The position numbers were made by a program, and so were the translations under genes. The notes beneath the pieces are model-generated. The model did no database searches. It had not been told where the DNA came from and saw nothing but the letters and a program-made list of their open reading frames with translations. From an uncultured Verrucomicrobia subdivision 3 bacterium (lineage in GTDB: Bacteria > Verrucomicrobiota > Verrucomicrobiia > Limisphaerales > UBA11358), in the NCBI GenBank assembly GCA_903861445.1, contig CAIOUK010000077.1:1-9246 (forward strand): DNA of 9,246 nucleotides, given 5' to 3'. Shown one piece after another: positions 1 to 5,923 of this stretch. The first letter of the stretch is position 1; each line of letters starts with the position of its first letter.

Positions 1-76
1 AGGTTTCGCCGCTGAATTTCTGGATGTAAGGCAACGCTTCCATCAGCGTCGCGGCTTTGGCAATCAGGTCTTGCAT
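1..76 (-). CDS. argB: Acetylglutamate kinase, N-terminal 25 residues (partial, runs off the left edge)
   Basis: Reading leftward from the ATG at 76-74, the open frame gives MQDLIAKAATLMEAL followed by PYIQKFSGET and then leaves the window. This is the characteristic N-terminus of acetylglutamate kinase, where a helix of the form 'A..L.EALPYI.(K/R)F.G.T' directly precedes the ATP-binding 'VIKYGG' strand, which would lie just outside. The enzyme phosphorylates N-acetyl-L-glutamate in the cytoplasm as the second step of arginine biosynthesis. This start is chosen because it matches where the family begins. No Shine-Dalgarno sequence precedes it (the upstream bases read CTCGGGCAACAA). The gene is divergent from the DUF1080 cluster, so it is probably an unrelated neighbour. 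The identification rests on 25 residues only, but the helix and PYIQKFSGET are distinctive. Confidence 0.8.
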   Translation of the reverse strand, partial: MQDLIAKAATLMEALPYIQKFSGET

Positions 77-90
77 TTGTTGCCCGAGAT

Positions 91-118
91 TTAGCCACAG
101 ATGAAACCCAGATGAAAC
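91..118. repeat. Intergenic direct repeat (two 10-bp units), degenerate 'CCACAGATGAA' type
   Basis: CAGATGAAAC occurs at 98-107 and again at 109-118, an 11-nt period, preceded by TTAGCCA at 91-97. The arrangement (TTAGCCAC, then tandem AGATGAAAC units, then an A/T-rich tail) resembles an intergenic repeat of the 'AACCACGGATGAACACGGATGAACACGGAT' kind that I recall as widespread in Verrucomicrobiota, Planctomycetota and other environmental genomes. That comparison is from memory and was not searched. A related 16-mer is at 7081-7096. Function unknown. Confidence 0.5.
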
Positions 119-145
119 ACCGATTTTTAGAAATCAAAGAAAGAT

Positions 146-173
146 TTGAGTCGTAACCAATTCTGGCGATAAT
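146..173 (+). promoter_or_regulatory. Putative sigma70-type promoter for the DUF1080/oxidoreductase cluster
   Basis: A -35-like TTGAGT at 146-151 (4/6 to TTGACA) is followed after 16 nt by a -10-like GATAAT at 168-173 (5/6 to TATAAT). Transcription would begin around base 180. That lies upstream of the ATG at 193 but downstream of the in-frame ATG at 172, which overlaps the -10 box. The promoter therefore argues for the 193 start and a very short leader of about 13 nt. It is the only good promoter match I found ahead of the plus-strand cluster. The call is a motif match only. Confidence 0.45.
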
Positions 174-192
174 GCGTCCAATTCCAAATCAA

Positions 193-915
193 ATGAAAAC
201 ATCGAAATTCTATTCGCTCCTGCTCGCTTCCGCACTCTGTTCCACAACCGCGCTGCTGGCGCAAGACGGCTGGGTCAACTTGTTCAACGGGAAAAATCTC
301 GACGGCTGGGAGGAGCACAGCGGTAAGGCCAAATACACGGTCACGGACGGCGTGCTGACGGGCGAATCGGTTTCCGGCTCGGGCAACAGCTTTCTCTGCA
401 CCAAACAGACGTTCGGAAATTTTGAGCTAGAGGCGGAATTCAAGTGCGACGCGCTCTTGAATTCCGGCATTCAAATCCGCAGCGAAGTTTTTCCGGAAGC
501 GACGAATGCCGTCATCGCGGGCAAGGAATATAAGTTCGCCGCCGACCGCATCCACGGCTACCAATGCGAGATTGACATGGACGTCAAACGCGGGCGGATG
601 TGGACGGGCGGCATTTTTGACGAGGCGCGGCGCGGCTGGCTGTTCCCGGCGAAAGGTGAGGACGGTAAGGTGTTTTCCGAACAGGGTCGTAAAATTTCCA
701 AGAATGGCGAATGGAACAAGCTGCGTATCGTGTGCGACGGGCCGTCCATCAAGACGTGGTTGAATGGCGAACCGCGCGCGGATATCACCGACAGCCTGAC
801 GCCGCGCGGCGTGATTGCCCTCCAAGTTCACGGCGTCGGCAAGGACACGAAAAAAGTCGGTCTGCAAGTCCAGTTCCGCAACCTTCGCATCCATGAATTG
901 AAGTCTGAAAAATAA
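193..915 (+). CDS. Exported DUF1080 / 3-keto-disaccharide hydrolase family protein (first of two)
   Basis: A 240-residue protein. Residues 1-23 form a Sec signal peptide (MKTSK, then a hydrophobic stretch ending ALLA before QDGW), so it should act in the periplasm or outside. There is no lipobox: Leu, not a small residue, precedes the only Cys. The rest is one PF06439-type jelly-roll domain. It starts with the family opening GWVNLFNGKNLDGWE (26-40), continues with DGVLTG (52-57) and NFELEAEFKCDALLNSGIQIRS (76-97, the most diagnostic block), and ends with a strand reading QFRNLRIHEL (228-237). GYQCEID at 122-128 and GGIFDEARRGWL at 139-150 place it in a subfamily different from the next gene. 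The family is named for cleaving 3-keto-disaccharides and related 3-keto-glycosides; the substrate here is unknown. An in-frame ATG at 172 would add seven residues, but 193 puts the signal peptide at the N-terminus and lies downstream of the putative promoter. Confidence 0.88.
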   Translation: MKTSKFYSLLLASALCSTTALLAQDGWVNLFNGKNLDGWEEHSGKAKYTVTDGVLTGESVSGSGNSFLCTKQTFGNFELEAEFKCDALLNSGIQIRSEVFPEATNAVIAGKEYKFAADRIHGYQCEIDMDVKRGRMWTGGIFDEARRGWLFPAKGEDGKVFSEQGRKISKNGEWNKLRIVCDGPSIKTWLNGEPRADITDSLTPRGVIALQVHGVGKDTKKVGLQVQFRNLRIHELKSEK

Positions 916-949
916 TATTCTCCCGCAAATTTTATCCTAAAATCCATTT

Positions 950-1768
950 ATGAAACGCGCATTAAATTCTCATTCCTTCACTGGATTCAACCTCGTGCTG
1001 GCATTGCTCGCCGGCTTGAGCCTCGCCAGTTCCGCCTCCGGTGAATCCGCCGACACTGCGCTGAACACGCTGACGGCGCAGGAAAAAGCCGCCGGTTGGC
1101 AGTTGCTCTGGGATGGCAAGACTGCTGAAGGCTGGCGCAGCGTTAAGTCCGAGGAATTTCCCAAGTCCGGCTGGACGATGCATGACGGTTTACTGACCGT
1201 TCACGAAAATGGCGGCGAGGAATCCGCTGGCGGCGGCGACATCATCACGCGCAAGCGCTACGCGAATTTTGAGCTGACGGCGGATTTCAAAATCACGCCC
1301 GGCGCGAATAGCGGTATCAAAATTTTTGTGCAGCCCAACTTGTCGCCGATTGACAAGAAGACTGGCAAGCCGACCGGCAAAGGCTCGGCCATCGGCATGG
1401 AATTTCAGATTCTCGACGATGCGAAACATCCCGACGCCAAGCTGGGACGCGACGGCGACCGCACCATTGGCTCGCTTTATGACGTGATTCCCGCGCCGAA
1501 AGACAAAAAAGTTTTGCCCATCGGCGAATGGAACCACGCGCACATCTTGTCGCAAGGTCAGCACGTCACCTTCTGGCTGAACGGCGAGAAGACAGTGGAA
1601 TTTGAGCGCGGCTCGCCGGAATTCCGCGCGGCGGTCGCCCAGAGCAAATTCAAGCACATCACCAACCCCGGTTATGGCGAATGGGTGGACGGCCACATTT
1701 TGCTGCAGGATCACGGCGACGAAGTTTCCTTCCGCAACGTGAAACTCCGCGAACTGCCGGCAAAATAA
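950..1768 (+). CDS. Exported DUF1080 / 3-keto-disaccharide hydrolase family protein (second of two)
   Basis: A 272-residue protein starting 34 bp after the previous gene. Residues 1 to about 31 are a Sec signal peptide (basic MKR, hydrophobic FNLVLALLAGLSLA, then ASSASG). The mature part opens with LTAQEKAAGWQLLWDGKTAEGW (41-62), a signature of one DUF1080 subfamily. It continues with NFELTADFKITPGANSGIKIFV (106-127), GMEFQILDD (149-157), WNHAHIL (194-200), FWLNGEKTVEFE (208-219) and the C-terminal LQDHGDEVSFRNVKLREL (252-269). Length and domain are complete. It shares only the core NFEL...NSGI block and general fold with the upstream DUF1080 protein, so the pair looks like two diverged subfamilies, not a recent duplication. 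It probably acts on an oxidised (3-keto) glycoside outside the cytoplasm, working with the Tat-exported oxidoreductases downstream; substrate unknown. No Shine-Dalgarno sequence precedes the ATG. Confidence 0.9.
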   Translation: MKRALNSHSFTGFNLVLALLAGLSLASSASGESADTALNTLTAQEKAAGWQLLWDGKTAEGWRSVKSEEFPKSGWTMHDGLLTVHENGGEESAGGGDIITRKRYANFELTADFKITPGANSGIKIFVQPNLSPIDKKTGKPTGKGSAIGMEFQILDDAKHPDAKLGRDGDRTIGSLYDVIPAPKDKKVLPIGEWNHAHILSQGQHVTFWLNGEKTVEFERGSPEFRAAVAQSKFKHITNPGYGEWVDGHILLQDHGDEVSFRNVKLRELPAK

Positions 1769-1772
1769 AATC

Positions 1773-2591
1773 ATGTCCGCGCGCCCTCGTTTTTTCAGCT
1801 TGATGCCGGTTTTTATCTTCGGTGCCGGGCTGCTTTTTGCTGGTGGCCGGTTGGCGCAAGCGGAGGATTTTCGCCGGATTGCTTTGGACGGCGTGACGGC
1901 CGTGCTTGAGCCGGAAGTTAAACCCTGCAAGGATGGCACCAGCCGCATCAATCAGGTTCCGCAGCCGGCGCTGGAACTTTTTCCAACCGCGCAAAAACCC
2001 AGCCGTGGCACCATCATGGTGTGTCCCGGTGGTGGTTATGGCTTGCTGGCCATCAGCAAGGAGGGACGCGATATCGCCAAAAAACTCAATGAATTCGGCT
2101 ACGATGCCGCCGTCCTGCTCTATCACGTCAATGCTGGCAAGGAAACCCGGAATCTCGCGTTGGCCGACGCCCAGACCGCTTTGCAATTGCTTCAAAAGCA
2201 AGGTGCCCAAATGGGATTGAACTCAAATAAAATTGGCGTCATGGGCTTTTCCGCCGGTGGTCATTTGGTTGCCCGCCTCACCCACGCTACCGCCACCAAT
2301 TCGCCGCCGGATTTTCTTGTGCTCCTGTATCCAGCCTATCTGGAAAAGAACGACCAGGTGCTGGACGAAGTAGCCCCGCTCAAAACGCCCGCCTTCGTCT
2401 ATGTGGCCAAGGACGATCCCTACGCGCATAGTGCGATTGCCTATGCGGCGGCCTGCGAGACGGCACACACGCCCTGCGCTTATTATCTAAAACCTCACGG
2501 CGGCCACGGCTTCGGACTCATGCCCAACCGGAAGGACGACGTGAAGGACTGGCCTGATAAACTCAAACTCTTTTTGGACGAACAGAAATAA
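1773..2591 (+). CDS. Exported alpha/beta-hydrolase, carbohydrate-esterase-like
   Basis: A 272-residue protein four bases after the upstream stop, so almost certainly cotranscribed. Residues 1-30 form a Sec signal peptide ending RLAQA before EDF. The fold is a single alpha/beta-hydrolase of the esterase/lipase group (BD-FAE or acetylxylan-esterase-like). The oxyanion segment CPGGGY is at 84-89, the nucleophile elbow GFSAGGH at 158-164 gives catalytic Ser160, the acid is probably Asp214 or Asp215 in AKDDPY, and the base is His245 in PHGGHGFG. The catalytic set is intact and the length is normal for the family. Such proteins remove acetyl or aromatic acyl groups from plant or algal polysaccharides. 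Next to DUF1080 and sugar oxidoreductase genes, a role in stripping ester decorations from the substrate is reasonable but inferred. A peptidase or other hydrolase cannot be excluded from sequence alone. Confidence 0.87.
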   Translation: MSARPRFFSLMPVFIFGAGLLFAGGRLAQAEDFRRIALDGVTAVLEPEVKPCKDGTSRINQVPQPALELFPTAQKPSRGTIMVCPGGGYGLLAISKEGRDIAKKLNEFGYDAAVLLYHVNAGKETRNLALADAQTALQLLQKQGAQMGLNSNKIGVMGFSAGGHLVARLTHATATNSPPDFLVLLYPAYLEKNDQVLDEVAPLKTPAFVYVAKDDPYAHSAIAYAAACETAHTPCAYYLKPHGGHGFGLMPNRKDDVKDWPDKLKLFLDEQK

Positions 2592-2594
2592 ATT

Positions 2595-4031
2595 ATGAAA
2601 TCCCAAATCCTGAAAAACACCCCACTGAACCTCCGTCGGCGCACGTTCCTCAAAGGCATTCTGGCCACCGGCGCGACCGCTATGTTTGCGCCGCACATCT
2701 TGCACGCGGCTTCGCGTGGCGAAAAAGTCCGGCTTGCCTGCATCGGCATCGGCAATCGGGCGGCGGAAGATATCAAGTGTTTTCACGAGACCGGCATGGT
2801 CAATTTCGTCGCGCTGTGCGACACGGACATGGGCGCGCCGCACACGCAGGCCACGTTGAAGCTGTTCCCGAATGTGCCGCGCTTTCAGGATTTCCGGCAG
2901 ATGTTCGACAAAATGGGCAAGGACATTGACGCCGTGTGCGTGGCCACCCCCGACTTCTCCCATTTTCCCGCCGCGATGCTCGCGATGTCGCTCGGCAAAC
3001 ACGTCTATTGCGAAAAGCCGATGGGCCACAGCTTCAAACAAGTTGAGTTGATGATGGCGGCGGAAAAGAAATACAACGTCGCCGCGCAGATGGGCAACCA
3101 GGGTCACTCGGAGGCGAACTATTTTCAGTTCAAGGCGTGGACCGAGGCGGGCATCCTCAAGAACGTCAGAAAAATCACGGCCTACATGAATATGCCGCGC
3201 CGCTGGCATGATTCGACGAAATTCACCTTTAGCAAAATTGCCGATTATTTTCCGGCGGAAGCCATTCCCGGCACGCTGGACTGGGAATGCTGGTTGGCGA
3301 CCGCGCAGCAACACGCCTACAACCACGGCTATATGAACGGCGAGTGGCGCTCGTGGTATGATTTCGGCAACGGCGCGCTCGGCGACTGGGGCGCGCACAT
3401 CTTCGACACCGCGCACGAATTTTTGCACCTCGGCCTGCCGACGGAAGTGGAGCCGACCTTGAAAGGCTGGAACCCGTTTATCTTCCCGCAGGCCACGACG
3501 CTGGCGTTCCGCTTCCCGGCGCGCGGTGACAAGCCGGCGTGCGAATTGACCTGGTATGACGGCGTGAAAAACCTGCCGCCGCTGCCCGCCAATTTAGGTT
3601 CAGCCGTCGTGGATCCGAACATTCCGCCGCCGTCCAACGGCAAGCTGGACACCAAGAGCCGGGCACCGGGCAAAGTGATTTACGGCGACGGCCTGACGTT
3701 CAAAGGCGGTTCGCATGGCGCGACGCTGCAAATGTTGCCGTCCGAAAAAGCGAAAGACATTCAGGCGAACTTACCTAAGGTGCCGAAAAGTCCCTCGAAT
3801 CACTACGTCAATTTTCTCCACGCCTGCAAGGGCGAGGAAAAGACGCGCTCCAACTTCGCCGTGGCCGGCCCGCTGTGCCAGGCGATGGCGCTCGGCATTG
3901 TCGCGCAGCGCGTGAACGCCAAGCTTACCTTCGATCCGGCGACGAAACAGATCACCAATCACAAGGTCGCAAACGAACTGCTCGCCGGTGTGCCGCCGCG
4001 CAAGGATTGGGAACAATTCTACAAGCTGTGA
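2595..4031 (+). CDS. Tat-exported Gfo/Idh/MocA family oxidoreductase (first of two, EKP type)
   Basis: A 478-residue protein starting three bases after the esterase-like gene. The N-terminus carries a twin-arginine signal, RRRTFLKG (14-21), followed by a weakly hydrophobic stretch ending at HAA (37-39). It should therefore be folded with its cofactor before export. The Rossmann domain begins at VRLACIGIGNRA (45-56; GIGNRA is the dinucleotide loop), with an acidic residue after strand 2 in VALCDTD (72-78). The family's EKP motif appears as YCEKPMGHS (138-146), with Lys141 as the expected catalytic or cofactor-contacting residue. The C-terminal alpha/beta domain holds GALGDWGAHIFDTAHE (260-275), whose Asp/His residues line the sugar site in relatives. 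Members oxidise or reduce a hydroxyl on sugars or inositols with NAD(P). C3 oxidation of a glycoside would feed the neighbouring DUF1080 proteins, but the exact substrate is unknown. It is full length and intact. Confidence 0.9.
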   Translation: MKSQILKNTPLNLRRRTFLKGILATGATAMFAPHILHAASRGEKVRLACIGIGNRAAEDIKCFHETGMVNFVALCDTDMGAPHTQATLKLFPNVPRFQDFRQMFDKMGKDIDAVCVATPDFSHFPAAMLAMSLGKHVYCEKPMGHSFKQVELMMAAEKKYNVAAQMGNQGHSEANYFQFKAWTEAGILKNVRKITAYMNMPRRWHDSTKFTFSKIADYFPAEAIPGTLDWECWLATAQQHAYNHGYMNGEWRSWYDFGNGALGDWGAHIFDTAHEFLHLGLPTEVEPTLKGWNPFIFPQATTLAFRFPARGDKPACELTWYDGVKNLPPLPANLGSAVVDPNIPPPSNGKLDTKSRAPGKVIYGDGLTFKGGSHGATLQMLPSEKAKDIQANLPKVPKSPSNHYVNFLHACKGEEKTRSNFAVAGPLCQAMALGIVAQRVNAKLTFDPATKQITNHKVANELLAGVPPRKDWEQFYKL

Positions 4032-4068
4032 ACGGCTTGCTGAAAAATATTCCAGCTCAACTTTTCCG

Positions 4069-5445
4069 GTGAAGAAGTCGTCACGCCGCAGTTTTTTGAA
4101 AGCTACCGTGGGCGGCGGTTTTGGCTTGCTGGTATTGCCGCAAATCATTCCCGCCCGTCTTTTCGGCGCGGAGTCGCCCGGTAAAAAAATCCACGTTGCC
4201 CAAATCGGCTGCGGCCGCATGGGCCGCAGCGATTTGGGCAATACGCTTACTGAACCGCTGGCGCGCGTGGTGGCCGTGTGTGATGTGGACGCCAAACGCC
4301 TCGCCGCCGGCAAACAGATGGCCGAGGATTTTTATCTCGGACGTGGCGAAAAAGGCGTGGTAATCAAGACATTTCACGATTATCGCGACGTGCTGGCGTC
4401 GCCCGAAATTGACGCGGTCATCATCAGCGTGCCGGATCATTCGCATGCGTTGGTCGCGATCGAAGCCGCCATTGCCGGCAAACACATCTACGTTCAGAAA
4501 CCCGTCACCTATTCCATCGCCGAGGCCATCGCGCTGCGCAAAGTGGTCGAGGCGAAGAAAATTATTTTACAGACCGGATCGCAGCAGCGCTCGGAGCGGC
4601 CGTGGAAAAGTTTTCGCGCCGCAAGCGAGGCCGCGCGCAATGGTCGGCTCGGCCAGTTGAAGACGATCAAGATCGGCTTGGGTCTGGATCGGGCCAGCGG
4701 AAAAAAGCCGGCACCGACACCGGCGCCGGCCAACTTGGATTACGAGCGTTGGCTGGGCTCCGCGCCGGAGCAACCCTACATCGAAGGGCATGTGCATCCC
4801 AAAAACAGCCTGAATGGCCGGCCCGGCTGGATCACCACGGAAGATTTTGGGCTTGGTTTGATCACGAACTGGGGCGCGCATCACTTGGACATCGCGCAAT
4901 GGGCGATGGCGCAGGAGCTCGGCGGGCCGCAAACCATAGAGGCGAGCACCAATTTTTATCAAAACGATTTGGTGACGGTGCACGGTGCGTATCACGCTGA
5001 GCTGGAATATCCCAATAATGTCCGAGTCATTCTGGACCAGAAGTATCCGCTCGGCATCCGGTTTGAGGGCGACGACGGCTGGATATTTTGCACGCGCAGT
5101 GATGACAGCGGCGGTAAACCGTCGTTGCAGGCCAGCGATAAAAAATTACTTTCGCCGCTGGACGCCAACGCCATTCGCTGGGCACCCAGCCGTTCGCATC
5201 ATGGCAATTGGCTGGAAAGCATCGTCGCTAACCGTCCGCCGATTGCACCGATCCAGCAGTCCGTGCGCAGTCTTGAAGCCTGTTGCGCCGCGTGGATCAG
5301 TATGAAGCTCAAACGCAAACTGAACTGGGATGTCGCGACGGAATCCTTCGTCGGCGATGACGCCGCCAATGCGTTGTGCGGTCGTTCGGCGCGCAAACCC
5401 GAATACGATTTCAACCTCATTCTGAAAAAGGCGGGTATCGCCTGA
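4069..5445 (+). CDS. Tat-exported Gfo/Idh/MocA family oxidoreductase (second of two, QKP type)
   Basis: A 458-residue protein from a GTG start at 4069. The frame is open back to an ATG at 3988, but that start would overlap the previous gene by 44 bases and bury the Tat signal 30 residues inside. From 4069 the protein begins MKKSSRRSFLKATVGG, with the twin-arginine motif SRRSFLK at 5-11 and the hydrophobic part to about 33. The Rossmann loop is QIGCGRMG (45-52) and strand 2 ends VAVCDVDAKR (68-77). The family EKP triad reads QKP (143-145, YVQKPVTYS), the variant seen in one exported subgroup, retaining Lys144. The C-terminal domain has LITNWGAHHLDIAQW (264-278). An Ala/Pro-rich linker (KKPAPTPAPA, 212-221) lies before LDYERWLG. 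The family role is NAD(P)-dependent sugar oxidation or reduction. It may partner the upstream oxidoreductase (oxidise versus re-reduce) in the DUF1080 pathway, which is inference. The gene contains the large inverted repeat at 4196-4241. Confidence 0.88.
   Translation: MKKSSRRSFLKATVGGGFGLLVLPQIIPARLFGAESPGKKIHVAQIGCGRMGRSDLGNTLTEPLARVVAVCDVDAKRLAAGKQMAEDFYLGRGEKGVVIKTFHDYRDVLASPEIDAVIISVPDHSHALVAIEAAIAGKHIYVQKPVTYSIAEAIALRKVVEAKKIILQTGSQQRSERPWKSFRAASEAARNGRLGQLKTIKIGLGLDRASGKKPAPTPAPANLDYERWLGSAPEQPYIEGHVHPKNSLNGRPGWITTEDFGLGLITNWGAHHLDIAQWAMAQELGGPQTIEASTNFYQNDLVTVHGAYHAELEYPNNVRVILDQKYPLGIRFEGDDGWIFCTRSDDSGGKPSLQASDKKLLSPLDANAIRWAPSRSHHGNWLESIVANRPPIAPIQQSVRSLEACCAAWISMKLKRKLNWDVATESFVGDDAANALCGRSARKPEYDFNLILKKAGIA
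4196..4241. repeat. Large near-perfect inverted repeat inside the second oxidoreductase gene
   Basis: The left arm 4196-4216 pairs with the right arm 4222-4241. Twelve outer Watson-Crick pairs (4196-4207 with 4230-4241) and eight inner pairs (4209-4216 with 4222-4229) are separated by one bulged G at 4208. The loop GCATG is at 4217-4221. An extra G-T wobble (4195/4242) could extend it. The repeat covers codons 44-58, i.e. the GxGxxG nucleotide-binding loop and what follows it, about 130 nt downstream of the GTG start. There is no T-run after it, so it is not a standard intrinsic terminator. In mRNA it would form a very stable hairpin. Confidence 0.9.
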
Positions 5446-5491
5446 AGCGATTTCCCTTTTGCGCGGGCGCGGCATTCACTAAATTGCCGTC

Positions 5492-5896
5492 ATGCCTGAA
5501 ATTGCCAAGTTCGTGAATCACGGGGCCGACGCCATCACACCTGGCGTGGCGGAAAAAGTTTTGCGCCATCTGCCGCAGTGGAAACTGGAGTTCACCCAGA
5601 TCAACGCGCCGAAATTTCCGCACCTCGTGGATCAGCTCGAATTTCTCGCCGATGCCGTGGAAGACGCCATCGAAGGCGCCTACAAAGATTTGCCTTACGT
5701 CGCGATTGCCCAAGCGGTTTTTGCGCTCGTCTACGCGCACAAAAAAAACGGCATCATTCCCGAAAGCGTGCTGGCGCTGGGCCGCGCGGATGATTCCAGT
5801 GTCGTGCGCGCCGTGCTGATCCAGAATGAAAAAGCCTTTGCTATCTACGCCGGCAAACAGGGGGTGGACTGGCGGAAAATCACCAGCCAGGCGTAA
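5492..5896 (+). CDS. Small cytoplasmic protein, possibly DUF1232-like
   Basis: A 134-residue protein 46 bp after the oxidoreductase gene and 27 bp before the aminotransferase gene, same strand. No signal peptide is visible. The central and C-terminal part reads LPYVAIAQAVFALVYAH (residues 68-84), then IIPESVLALGRADDSSVVRAVL (88-109). The order, a hydrophobic helix followed by 'IP....LG..DD..VV', resembles the DUF1232 (YkvA-like) signature 'LIPDFIPVLGYLDD..VV', with the usual first Asp replaced by Glu and the Tyr-Leu by Arg-Ala. The N-terminal 65 residues are polar and partly acidic with no motif I recognise. DUF1232 proteins have no firmly established biochemical role. The gene is credible because it keeps one long frame between two real genes on the same strand. 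The family assignment is by eye and tentative. Confidence 0.72.
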   Translation: MPEIAKFVNHGADAITPGVAEKVLRHLPQWKLEFTQINAPKFPHLVDQLEFLADAVEDAIEGAYKDLPYVAIAQAVFALVYAHKKNGIIPESVLALGRADDSSVVRAVLIQNEKAFAIYAGKQGVDWRKITSQA

Positions 5897-5923
5897 CCTT
5901 TCATCTCCGGTTAATTTATTAAA

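Noticed and set aside
122..147. Alternating GATTT/AAATC segments (122-126, 131-135, 143-147) that can form two mutually exclusive hairpins
   Set aside because: Five A/T-rich pairs each are too weak to call a riboswitch or attenuator, and they lie upstream of the inferred transcription start.
457..474. TTGAAT/ATTCAA hairpin with 6-nt loop in the first DUF1080 gene
   Set aside because: A 6-bp stem in coding DNA is expected by chance several times in a window this size, and it covers the conserved LNSGIQ codons.
1190..1951. 253-residue minus-strand open frame opposite the second DUF1080 gene
   Set aside because: Antisense shadow of well-supported coding sequence with composition typical of reverse-complement frames; no domain seen.
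2487..3428. 313-residue minus-strand open frame opposite the esterase/oxidoreductase genes
   Set aside because: It lies entirely antisense to two genes with clear family motifs, is rich in Arg/His/Val/Ala as expected from the mirror of high-GC codons, and shows no recognisable domain.
4707..4730. GC-rich imperfect inverted repeat (GCCGGC arms) in the second oxidoreductase gene
   Set aside because: Only 6+3 pairs around an A-C mismatch, in codons for an Ala/Pro linker where GC-rich low-complexity DNA is expected; far weaker than the 4196-4241 structure.
5459..5485. Possible promoter (TTGCGC, then TAAATT) upstream of the 134-residue gene
   Set aside because: Weak match at both boxes and a 15-nt spacer; not better than random matches, so it is not evidence for a separate transcription unit.
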